From Gavia stellata (taxonomy: Eukaryota; Chordata; Aves; Gaviiformes; Gaviidae): a stretch of DNA of 64,000 nt. Location: the NCBI RefSeq assembly GCF_030936135.1, contig NC_082598.1, positions 29,940,687 through 30,004,686 on the forward strand. Reading direction: 5' to 3'. The position numbers and the translations under genes are program-made. Of this stretch, positions 39,330-50,900 are shown piece after piece; position 1 is the first letter of the stretch, and each line of letters begins with the position of its first letter. The notes below the pieces were generated by a model that did no database searches, was not told the origin of the DNA, and saw only the letters and a program-made list of their open reading frames with translations.

Positions 39330-40436
39330 TCATGAGGTCCTCATAGATAAACTGTTGATGTCTGGGCTGGATGAGCAGACAGTGATGTAGACTGAAAACT
39401 GTCTGAATGGCAGGGCCCAGAGGGTGGTGGTTAGTAGTGCAAAGTCTAGTTGGAGGCCAGTGGCTAGTGGTGTATCCCAGGGGTCAGTGCTGGGTCCAGT
39501 CCTGTTCAACATCTTCATTAATGACCTGGATGATGGGGCAGAGTGTACCCTCAGCAAGTTTGCTGATGACACCAAACTGGGAGGAGTGGCTGATGCGCCA
39601 GAGGGTCATGCTGCCATCTGGAGGGACCTCGACAGGCTGGAGAAATGGGCTGAAAGGAGCCTCATGAACTTCAACAAGAAGTGCAAAGTCCTATACCTGA
39701 GAAGGAACAACCCCCTGCACCAATATATGCTGGGGGCCACCCAGCTGGAAAGCAGCTTGGCAGAAAAGGAACTGAGGTTCTTGGTGGACACCAAGTTGAA
39801 GATGAGCCAGCAACGTGCTCTTGCCACAAAGAAGGCTAATAGTATCCTGGGCTGCATTAGACAAAGTATTGCCAGCAGATCAAGGGAGGTGATCCTTCCC
39901 CTCTGCTCAGCACTGGTGAGGCCACAACTGGAGTACTGTGTCCTTTTCTGGGCTCCCCAGTATCAGAGACACCCCAACACACTGGAGAGAGTCCAGCAAA
40001 GGGCCCTGAAGATGATGAAGGGACTGGAGCTTCTCTCCTATGAGGAAAGGCAGTGAAAGTTGGGACTGTTTAGCCTGGAGAAGAGTAGGTGTGGGGGGAG
40101 GATCTTACTAATGTATATAAATATAAGAAGGGAGGGTGTAAAGAGGACAGAGTGAGACTTTTTTCAGCAGTGCCCAGCAACAGGACCAGAGGCAGTGGGC
40201 ACAAACTGAAACACCGGAGGTTGCCTCTGAACATCAGGATACATTTTTTGTCTGTGAAGTGACTGAGCACTGGCACAGGTTGCCCAGGGAGGTTGTGGAG
40301 TCTCTATCCTTGGCGATACCCAAAAGCCACCTGGACATAGCCTGGGCAACTGGCTCTAGGTGGCCTTGCTTGAGCAGGGGGGTTGGACCAGATGACATCC
40401 AGAGGTCCCTACCAACCTCAACCCTTCTGTGATTTC
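39330..40436 (+). mobile_element. CR1 LINE, 5'-truncated, with 3' part of ORF2
   Basis: About 1.1 kb matches the 3' third of avian CR1 retrotransposons: the end of the reverse transcriptase, ORF2 C-terminus and 3' UTR. The 3' UTR reads GGTTGGACCAGATGACATCC and ends in TTCTGTGATTT. The left end is approximate: clear similarity starts at GAGGTCCTCATAGATAAACT. 5' truncation is normal for CR1, which uses target-primed reverse transcription. Several frames are broken (stops near 39388 and 40056), so the copy cannot encode full ORF2. The sequence remains close to the family pattern, suggesting moderate age. Confidence 0.93.
39424..40056 (+). pseudogene. CR1 ORF2 fragment, reverse transcriptase palm and C-terminal part
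   Basis: An open stretch of 210 codons within the CR1 copy. It carries the RT motif-B region ([20 protein letters not shown]), the catalytic FADD box ([11 protein letters not shown]) about 30 residues later, and downstream [27 protein letters not shown] and [16 protein letters not shown], which are standard for non-LTR RTs of the CR1/Jockey clade. The N-terminal endonuclease and the fingers are missing. The frame ends at TGA after YEERQ, where family members continue, so this is a retrotransposon remnant, not a host gene. The Met is simply the first in-frame ATG. Confidence 0.9.
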
Positions 40437-43400
40437 TAAAAGCATATGCTAAAGAAAATTTTCTAAGTTACTCAAATATAATGCTGGAAGAGAAGACCAG
40501 TTTAGTAGTATTTAAATGGGATATTTTGATCTGAGTGTCTGTTCATGACCTTAAACACTTCTGTTTTCCTCACTTTTTCGAAGAGTTTTTCAGTTATTTG
40601 ACTTGTAATGAGCTGTCGCGTCGATCTTTTTAAAGCAAAAGTGATAGTATCTAAGCAGAGCAGTAGAAAAGCTGCTAGCAATAAGACATGAAAATTATAG
40701 CCTAAATGTCCATAATACATTCACAGATTTAGTTTTTAAAGGAGCCATGAGTTAATACTTTCTATTGCTTGCAGAGTTACAAATCTGTTTTTGGATAGGA
40801 AACAGATTTAAAAGCTGGCAAAGATAGTAACACATGTAAGAGATTTCACAAGAATATTTTTCATATATATTTTGCACTATTTGAGCTACCAGTCCTAAGG
40901 CTCTTGACTTTAAATAATATTTAAAGTTGAATGTATTTACATTTACAATTAGAATATTGTAATGTAGAGCCCATTCTAGAGAAGCAGTTCTTCATTAGGT
41001 TCGTGTTGGTGATGAAGGCTGGGATTGCCTTCGCTAGTTCTCAGCTTGTAGCCTGCTGCTGGTATTTTATCAGAGGGGGTGAGTCACAGTCTTCTGTACC
41101 GTGAAAACTTTAATATTACTACTCAAATAGTTTCTGATGTTAATTACATGTAGGTTAAATGTGACTGTCTCTTCTTCATATTCAAGGATTATTTTCCAGC
41201 CCAGTTATCAGTGTACTCTGGAAAGATTGAAATGCTTTGTACCTACAGCAAACAACTTGATAATTATCTAAGTATCATAAATACATGCTTGAAAATGAGA
41301 GCTTTGTTTCATTCTGATTACTGTATCTGAAGTTCTTGATCTACTCTTAAGACTTCGGTATTTTTTTCTATACTGATTCACTGTATGAGGGATCCTATGT
41401 CCTGTTGACCCTGGAGCTCAGCATACCATTGCCCTGTGAGAAGGGTGTGCCCAGACTATTGCCAACATCCTCTTGGCTGCCTCCTCGTGCGTCGTTTATG
41501 AATTCATACAGCGTATGCTCAGCCACCTTTTTTATCGAGGTCTGTTTACCCACTATCAACTGGGATAGTAATATAAGTCTTACCTGAACATGAGTTTTGC
41601 TACCTGAAGTTACTGATGAAGCTAAAGAAGTTTCAAAATCCCTAGAGCAGTTGCAGTTATGCCTCTGAAACTGTAACTTCTATGCAGGGGGGGAAAAAAA
41701 AAAGGCCGTGTCTGTATAATGTACACTTATACCCCTATAACTGCAACTGGTTTTGCACGAGTATAGGTATTCTAGAAAACTCTCAGTGACCAAACCAGCT
41801 AAACTAGTGAAGTTTTCAGTGCAAACAAGATACAGTGAATTGATATCAGCTGAAATGTAAAGAAAAGTGAGTGGATAAAATCTCAGAGGGTCGGTGAGTG
41901 GGGGCTGTGTAGTTATAGTATACAGAAGGGCATGGAGAAATAGGATGGATGGAGGGTAGCAGAGTATGAAGAGTACTGCTTGGAAGCCACAGAAAATATA
42001 AAAGGTTTTGTATTAACTTTAAGAGCAATTGCTAATGAGGTGATGAACTAATACGAAGGAGAAGCAGCTGAGTGTTTGGGTTTGAAGGAACGAGTGATAA
42101 TAAGAGTGTCTGGAGTGATCAGTAGCAAAGGAAAGGTGCAAGATTAGCCAGAAATCTGAAGGTAAGTTTGAAACAGAATGTCAGCAATATTCTGACAGTA
42201 GAATGAAATACTTAGTCACATGTTAAAATTCCCTTGATGAAGGAGCGAATTTATTTTCTCTGATGAGAACAGCAGATAACCTTTTTCTGTAAAGGGAGGC
42301 TTAGAAAACTCTCAGCTTCTCACAAGTAGTGTACTATCTGCATCGCCACTGCAGCATTCCCATGGTCAGAAAAAAGATGAGAAAGCCTGCTGAACTGTAG
42401 CAGCAGTGAATGACAAAACATTGCTGTGTGTGAGACATCAGTAGAGTCACTCAAGTTTTTTTTCCCCCGTGATCCATGAAATTGGCTTGCTCATGTAGTT
42501 AGATTTCTTGACTTGGTAGCAGCTGGTACAGCCAAAAGATGACAGACCTTAGAGAGGACTGTCAACACAGTGTTTGAAGACTCATACATACCATAAAGAG
42601 CAAGTTTGCACTTTTTTATGTATTCCATTTTTAAAGTTGCTTTGGCCACAAGTAACTTCTGTGTATAATGAGCTTTACTGAAAGTTGGCTGTGGGCGCCA
42701 AGAAAAGTGCTGGTGGTGAGGAAATACTGTTCTGTTTTCTGCTCTTAATGGCTATGTAGCTGTTCCTATGAGGAATGACGCTCAAATTGCCCAGTTCTTT
42801 ACTTCTAGACAGCCTCTAAAAACACAGTTGTTTTTTATGTCATACACTCTTCTTTGATAACAGGAGCCTTCAATTCAATAGAAGCCAAGGCATGACATGA
42901 GTATTGACACTGGGGATTAGGAGAGAAAAATTGCAGTAGAACAGGGTATAACATTTACAGACATGTTATATAATCAAGGAATGAGTTGTACTGGGAAACA
43001 TACATTATTTTAGAGTTACTGTATTTTTAACATTTCTGGCAATGCTTTGATTTTTGCAGATTTGACTGTTTTGTCATTTAGTTCTTGTTTAGTAAGACTG
43101 TATGAACAATTCTGGACAGTTAAATGCGTAAAACTTTTTCCTGTGTTTGAAAAACAAAACAAAATCAGACCCTTAAACTCATGAATAAATGGACAAATTA
43201 TCAATTTCTTCAGAAGATGATTTCATCCTTGGTTCCTGAGTGGACTTCTACCAAAGGAATGAAGCTAGTACCTGCTCTTAAAAAAGACTTCTCAGTTTAA
43301 CTATCACTGAGTCCTGGAGCAAAAAGAACAGAAATCTTCTAAGAACTAACTGGAAAGCAAGAAGATGTGTGTGAACGACAGCCGATTTGTTGCTTGTAAT

Positions 43401-43753
43401 TGAATTACAGATGTCACTGACTGCAGTTATTTGCAAATACTGTGGTGACCTAGATCAAATCCATGCAACACCTACCTGAAACTGCCATATAATCTATTTT
43501 GAGTTATGTTAGAGATTTTGAGAAAATCAGCCCAAGAAAAAACCCAAACCAAACCAAACCAATAAGAGATCTAAGCATAGGTGACTTGGCTCAGTAAATA
43601 TATAACTGATAATTGTGATTCTAAATGTGTAAAACAATAAAAGGAACTCAAGGTGCTAAAGAAAATATTTTTCAAAAGATCGAATAATATCAGTACTGGT
43701 CTCCTTCAGTTGCTTTCACTTGCCTCTTAAGTTTTTTGCAATGCTTTTCTTGA

Positions 43754-43806
43754 AGTATATAGTATATATATAGTGTGTATATATATATATAGTATATATA
43801 CTATAC
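43754..43806. repeat. AT-rich palindromic microsatellite
   Basis: A ~53-nt stretch of TATATA/AGTATATA units that includes self-complementary AGTATATATACT. It is followed by AGAAGCTA and TAGCTTCT arms at about 43808-43829, which could form a small hairpin. Confidence 0.8.
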
Positions 43807-44800
43807 TAGAAGCTAGTATTTTAGCTTCTACGTGAAGGAAACAAAAATTATTAGCTTCTGGCAGCATCTCTGTTCTTTCCTAGCTTTCTCTTTAAAGATA
43901 GTTTCAAAGATGTGCTGTGCCATTGGACTTGCTCCTTGTTTGGTGGAACTGAAATGTGTTCCTTCTGTTCGGAGTTTTTAGTGAATTAATTGTGCCTTCA
44001 TAACAGAGTTTTCCAAGAGTGGCTGGCCAGCCTCCTGTGTTTTCTGGAAGCCTGGGCCTGTTCCCCTTCGTGATGACATTCCACTTCAAGGACCACATCA
44101 GGGATACTGTGTGTGTTAAAAGGACCTTGGACCATATTCAGAGAACATTTTTTCTTATGTTTGTTATCTTTTGGCTTAGAAAAAGTTACCGTATATCAAG
44201 CTATTGATACTCTAATACAGCAGTTTTGAGCTGCTTTTCATTTGCCCTTCTCAGTAAAATTCTGAAGTGGGTAGAGGATCCTTTTTTATAGGGAATTATG
44301 GCTTAGTAATAGTAGGTTTTCTTTTTTTAAATTACCCTGCCCATGTCATCACATCTGCAAACTACAGGTGATGTCCCTGTAGGTCAGTAGCTAGGTCTCC
44401 ATAACTGACTTTTCTGCAAGGTTTGAATTCTATTCTCTTTCTTTGAGAAAGAAGGGTTTCCTTACTCTCTATGTCTTGCCAAGTTAAAAAGTAATTTTTA
44501 AAATGTAACTGAATACTGCTTGGACTTTACCTATCTTTGCAAAACTGTGGGGATTCAGTTAATCCACAAATTTGGTTGAAAAAGCAGAAGATAGTAATAT
44601 GTACTATTTCACTGTATAGGGTGAGTCCCACAGGAAACCACAAGAACAGTAATAATGTAATGATAATTTCAGCATTATGTTTATTTTAGATAAAGAGAAA
44701 CAAAACAGTGCGTATCAGAGGCAAATTCTAAGGGAAACTGGTATCATAGTACCAACAATGAGAAAGTAAATATATATTATTATTGTAAGTCAGCAAAAGC

Positions 44801-44806
44801 TTTATT
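44801..44806 (-). terminator. LRRC66: Candidate LRRC66 poly(A) signal
   Basis: TTTATT on the + strand is AATAAA on the - strand, about 400 nt downstream of the LRRC66 stop. It is the first good signal in the 3' direction; an alternative lies near 44680. There is no transcript proof. Confidence 0.5.
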
Positions 44807-45048
44807 ATCAGTTATAACTACCGAGTAGTTTACTCATTTGTGTATCCTAGAGTTGTTTTTCATAAAATCGATCTTGTTTTTTTTTTACAAGTACCCTTCT
44901 AAACAAAAGTCCATGGCTTCTGGCCTGAATTACCCTTTGGAATTAAGGTGTTTTTAAATTGGATGGATCCAGGCTTTATACATCCAATTGTTAAGTCTAG
45001 TTCCATAACTTGGATTTCTGAAGTTAAAGGCAGATAGACAGTTGTACT

Positions 45049-45060
45049 GGGGGGGGGGGG
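45049..45060. repeat. Poly(G)12 with ACACGACG tail
   Basis: A run of 12 G followed by ACACACGACGACACGACCCC in the presumed LRRC66 3' UTR (C-rich on the sense strand). It is a low-complexity tract. Confidence 0.85.
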
Positions 45061-45201
45061 ACACACGACGACACGACCCCAAAGCAACCCATGGTATTTA
45101 ACAGTTATTAAAAGCTACACACTTCATTTTAAGACACAATCATTTTTGCACCTACTATATGACATGAACACTGTGGGACCTTAGTGTTACACTTTTGTGT
45201 C

Positions 45202-47900
45202 TCAACTATTGAAGTTTGTTCTCCTGCTTTGCACAACATTAGCAAATCCATCAAATGCTCTTTTCTTCTTAACAAAAAACTGTCCCTGTCCTAAATTGGT
45301 CTGACTTTTTTGACTGAGTTTTTCACTGGAATTTTGGAGGTTGACAGCTGTTGCAGAATTGTTCTCCAGTCCTGTCAAAGTGTCATCCTTCGTCCTGCTG
45401 GAATCAGTGCTTTTGGAGATTATATTTCCTGTAGTCTTTTGTGGGAATGAATGTGAACTGTTTTGTGTGCTTTCATTGAAGAAGCCTTGTGGGACTGAGA
45501 AGGAACATGCATCCTCATCACTCTGATCCAGTTGGAAATGATCTTCTGTGTTGAAGAGTGATTGTGTTTTCCCAGAAGAGTGAAGATGCAGCAAATTTGC
45601 CGCAAGATTGCAAGACTCTCTTTCTTCGGGCAGACTGCAGTTGCTGGTATCCTGTAATTCTGTGTAACCATCACAGTCTTTCCCATTAAAATCTCTTTGT
45701 GTTTTATCTGCACGAGCCTTAGTTGTGCTCACCTGCTCCCCCTGTGGTAGCAAGTCTTCTTTCTCTATAATAACTGTAAAATGTTTTTCAGCTGTGTGTT
45801 CAGGTAGAGATTGAAGAGATGATTTGTTGCTGGAATGCAGTAGTGATGTTTTTTTAACAATGTCATTGAAACCAATATCAACGGGAGCAAAAATAAAATC
45901 ATGGTCCTCGGATGTACTCGTGTTTCTTCTTAATGTAATGTCCCCTTCACCGTGATTCTTTTCAGAGTTCCTACCTCTGTGCTCGTCTGTACTTCCCTCT
46001 GGTGCATTTTCTTCTTGTTCAGAGGGACTGAAGCTGAGGGAATGCTGTGGTTCAATGGGAAACTGATAAAGCTGCAGTTCAGCCTCTTCATGAGGGTTCT
46101 CTGTCTCTGTGTCATACGTGGGAGAATGTTTTAACAAAAGTAATGTATTGCCAAAATCTATGCTTTGCTTGTGGAGAGAATCAGAAATAGAGTTTTGTAC
46201 TGTTGACTCTGCATTAGTAAAATAATCAAATGTATCAGGAACTTCTTGACTTGAAGAACTAATTGTGTCTGAATCTGACACGCTTACATGGTCACTGCAT
46301 TTATCGGCATAAGGTGATGCTGTTTGAGGCATGATGGTATCTGATCCATAATTAATAGTGGTTTCAAAATACGCACTGTTCTCGTCTTTATTTTTCCCAG
46401 TACCCTGAAGTTCAACAGCAATGTTTGGAGACTCTGGCAGCGTTGAGAACTTCCCAGTTCCACTGTTCGTTTTAGCTTCCTCTAGTGATGACTGATGGAC
46501 TGGCAGGTTGTCACTAACATCAGGTTGTTCCAGTTCAAAGTCTGCTACAGAACTACAGTCACTCATTGTGAATGGAGTCCCTTCATCTGAAGAACTATCG
46601 CCAAATATATCTGCTGAAGCATCATTTGTACGTTCTGTTTTACAGTCGTACTCTGTAAGAGGACAGTTTTCTCTCGTTTGGTAGACACTTAAATTCTCAG
46701 TATTTGTATGTCTCTTGCAGCTACCGGGTAAAATAAAGTCTCCCACATCACTGGTTATATTTATGTTGTCATTTAGACCAAGTTGTTCATCACAGCTTTG
46801 CCTTCCAGGCATAAATTTTGTAGTGCTCATGGGTTCATTATGTAAAACGATGCCTTTTCTTTCAGGAGACTCTGGTACAGCCTTTGTGATTTCAGACTGC
46901 AGCAGACCAGAGTTGTTGCTTACCTTGCCGTTCCGAGAATCTTGTGCAACTGTATGTGTTTGTATTCTGGAAAATGGAAAGCCAGTTTCTCCCATGAAGG
47001 ATAAATCTGAACCTGAAGAGTCAGTGTGATTTGAGTGAGAGTCAGCATTCAATCTCCTGGGCATGGGAGGGAACCTGCTCTTCTCTGAGTCTTCATTATT
47101 TGCATATTTTGAATCTTTCCATAATGAAATGTCATTACTCATTAATTTTCTTGGTGTTACTTCATTGCTGTTCTTGTAATCTATCCTTACAGAAAATAGT
47201 CCATTATCATCAACATTTATATTTTCTTTATTGCTGATACTAGTTTTGATGTCTGAAACTACTGTTTTTTTCTTCGCATTGATGTCATTATTGCATTGTT
47301 TCTGGTGCTCTTCTTCAGTATTTGGTGCATGTACACTGCTACCAATGACATTTTCATGCAAAGTAGAAGTTTCTGTAGGAAAAATGCATGTGTTTCTTGA
47401 AGAATTCTCATCACAAATGAATAAATTATGCTGCGTATTTGTTGGTTTGCTTGCAGAGGACTCTCTGCTCAAGGTTTCATCTGAAAAAGCTTGATTAGAG
47501 TAAGTATGTTCTGAACCTGAATTTTTGTTCCTGCACACGAGTCTCCACAGGCTCACAAGGTAGGGTCTAGCAAAAGCACCCAGACAAAAAGCACAAACAA
47601 ACGTAATGAGCACTGAGAGGCAGACAGCCAACGCAAAGTCTTGCTCTGTTCTTCCCTGTCTAAAAACAGCGTTAGTGTCCCGGGCTTTTCTAACCAAAAA
47701 TGTTGAAACCCTTTCTTTCACCTGTATATTGTAGATGAGGTATTTCTTCTTTGTTGTATTAAAAATACACAAATATAACCCTTCAGCAGTTTTCTTAGCA
47801 TTGTATATCACTAAATTATTCATTTTATCCAGTGTCATATGAGGAAGACTCTTATCTTTTGAAATTCTGCCTTTAGGTGTCCACCAAGAGACTCCATTAC
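45202..47900 (-). CDS. LRRC66: LRRC66 terminal exon 4 (second half of Ig, TM, long tail)
   Basis: Acceptor TTATTTCAG|GTAATGG at 47900. Encodes residues 333-1231: the rest of the Ig domain (VSWWTPKG to LVIYNAKKTAEGLYLC), the TM helix (LAVCLSVLITFVCAFCLGAF) and the whole cytoplasmic tail, ending NFNS at TGA 45202-45204. It is a single 2.7 kb exon. Overlapping ORFs on both strands inside it are shadows. Confidence 0.93.
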
Positions 47901-50900
47901 CTGAAATAAAAGAAAATACAAACTAAATCTTTCTTAAAGGTATAGGATAGTTGGTTTGCAGGGTCAAGTTCTTTCTATAAGAACATACTCTGACCTATCT
48001 TTGATAATTTTAACTATTTATTATAAATTCAATTTTATCCATCCAGAGCCATTTTACATGGTACCAAGTATCTGTTAAACCATCATATGTTTCCCCCCCA
48101 CATTTAAAACACAGTACGTATGGGGTCTTAATAGCAGACTTTACAAGAAAAATGGCATGACTGAGGGAGGAGGTCACTGAAATTATCTCAGTATGTTCTG
48201 GGTCATACTAAAAACATATGCTGATTTCTCTCCTGGAAGATCCATATTCATAGCCAGCCGTTCTCCAGCGTGGCCATGGTCACTGTGTGCAGCTATGAGA
48301 TAAAACATCACTAGTTAACTGTCAACGTTTCAATCACTGTGATTTTCCTGTAGTTACTGCTTTGACTGCAGCAAAAAGGTTTGAACACTAAGGATATTTG
48401 TATCTACCGAGCAATTGTTCCAAACTTTATTGTAGGCCATGGCTGGTTGTTGGCTTTTGGAATATGTTTCAAGGTTGTGTGTACACCCTTGCCTTTGGAT
48501 CTGCTTGCATTCCCAGTTGAGTTTTGGTGGAATCCCGTGTGCTGATTTTAATCCCATGATCAGAGTTTCCGTGACTTTCCTTGTTAATGGACAAAGCAGG
48601 TGGCATTTCTGATAGACACTATTTTAATTTGGGGATAAGGTGTTCAAGGGGAAAGCTGTACCACCTCAAAGCACTACTAGCCCATTAGAGTTAAACCATT
48701 TTGCCTTCTAGCACATGACAAATACACCTTCTACTCTAAGTTTGGTCTTAGTTTTCCTTCTGCATGGGAAGTCTTAGCTCTGTAGATTTTGTCACTTTTA
48801 CTTCAAGTGCTCTGTATTAATTGTAAATGCTGAATTCATTTTGTAAGTGAACTGTGTGCTACAGTAGCTGTACTTTTCTAAAAGAAATAGAAATTCTTTC
48901 CCTTGCAAATAAGCTTTCATTTCATTTTGCTATAACTGAATACTAGAAACACTATTGTATCCTTCTCAGTTTTCTACATGCCCCAGAAGTGCCACCCCAC
49001 TATTCCGTCCTTTGTTTGCATTCCAAAATTAACTGATAAATTTGCAATGTACTACTTATTGAAATCTATTTGTGTATAATTTGGCATCACTTATTAGTTT
49101 AATGTAAGGAAGGAGATGAAGACTTTTTTTGGGAAACGTGACTTTCAAATATTCTAACCAGTATACTACTTTCTAATGAAGTAATTTGCATGTTAAATTG
49201 TTGTTCAGTTATTTTTAAACAGTATCTTTAGAAATCCACTTTTTAAACCAGATTTCTCTGATCGTTCCGCATGCATTTGGATTTTAGCAGCATATGGATA
49301 GAGTCCCTGTTTTACAAACCCCTTGTGTTGTCCGAGTCACAGTTTAGCACCGATGTCCTCCCTGTTGGGATTACAGCCCTCTTGAGCAAAACACTGTCGC
49401 TGCAGTTTAAATGGAAACTTGAAAGATACAGCAGAGGTTTCTGTGAGTTGCTGGCAGATTTATTGTATGAAATACTCCATTTTTTCTTCATGGAGTCAAA
49501 AAGAAAATGAAATAAATGTTTGAAAGCATTTAGTCTGCAGTTAAATATCCAGGCATTATTTGACAAACCCACTTCAAGTCGAAAGAAGTTCAAACTGATT
49601 AATATCTGTGGTAAAGGGGTTGTCAGAGCATTTTCACGGAGATCCACGACCTATTTGGAAATAATTCAGAATTAATTTGATAAGCCTTACAATGGAATCC
49701 TAATTGCAATATCAACAATAACATTTATTTTAGTATACAAGCACTTTTGCAGTTACAGGAACAATACATCTGGTTAGGATTTAAAGAATATTGTTCTAAG
49801 CTTTTTAATTTAAATGAAAAGTTTAAATTGTGGTATCTTTAGAATTCTCCTGTTGTAGACTACCTCTGTGTGAATGGGAAGCCACAGGACTCTCCCCATG
49901 GAAGGGATGGTAGTAGAAAAGGAGGTGTGTGTGTGTTTAAGCCAGTTATGGATTGGTTTGTGGCATAGATAAATGGTGACCTTATGGTTATATTTTGTAT
50001 ATTTACAAGTGTATGTGTTTTCCTATATATGAAAAGCAAATATATTAAAATAATAATTATTTTCACCATTTGCTTTAGTTTTTATAATTGTATACTAATT
50101 TAATAATCAAAGACCAGTATAATCATGCTGAATAGATAACTAATATCTTTAATGGTGATCAACACAAAACATTGAAACAGTTGTAATATTGCTTTACAAC
50201 CTGTAATTTGCTGAGGTCCCTGAAGGTGTCTGGATGAATTTTAGTTATCTTGTTGTTTTGCAAGTCGATGACCTTCAGCTGTGAACAGTTTTGAAAATCA
50301 TTCACATCAATCTGTCGTATGCCATTGGATGACAAATGGACAGTTTGTAAGGATTGCAGCAGGCCTAGTCCTAGGAAGAACAAAACTATGTTACATTTCA
50401 TGTTCTTGTTTTCCCAATTGCATCAAGTGGCTTTATAAAGTTCTTTGCAACAAAATTCCTTCCATTCCTGTCTATTGCAGTGAGTGGCTGCAGGCTTTGA
50501 GTTATCATGCCTTTCCTATTCAGTGGTTGTCCCATTCTGAAAGTGGCATAGCATCAACATCAGGCACATTAATACATTCACAATCAGTGTATGTTTTAAA
50601 AATTCACATCTCTATAAAAGCGGTAACATTCCTTTGTGCTATCAAAATTATTCCGACTGTGATCTCAGTACTTTGAGCATGCTTCTCCGGAGAACTGGAA
50701 GTCGGAAAGGGGGAGTGTAAAAAGGGTGGAATATACTCAGTTTATAAAATCCAAATATGTTAATTGTAAATAAAAGATGGAGATGCAAAAGGTGATACAA
50801 TATCTTCTATTTATTGCCATCTGCAAGTTCACAGGAGTTTTTCGTATGTGGAATTATTTGAACCATATTCATAGAATGTAAACCTGACTGAAAACAAAAC

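Larger units (their letters stand above)
38244..44800. other. Intergenic region between convergent DCUN1D4 and LRRC66
   Basis: It holds a CR1 LINE (about 39330-40436), a T-rich and TG dinucleotide stretch (about 38681-38742), an A-rich run near 41692-41704 and an AT-rich palindromic microsatellite at 43754-43806. I see no protein-coding gene other than the CR1 fragment. The exact border with the DCUN1D4 3' UTR is unknown. Confidence 0.6.

Noticed and set aside
45420-47494. Shorter ORFs on both strands within the LRRC66 terminal exon
   Set aside because: They are shadows of the 899-codon LRRC66 exon in other frames.
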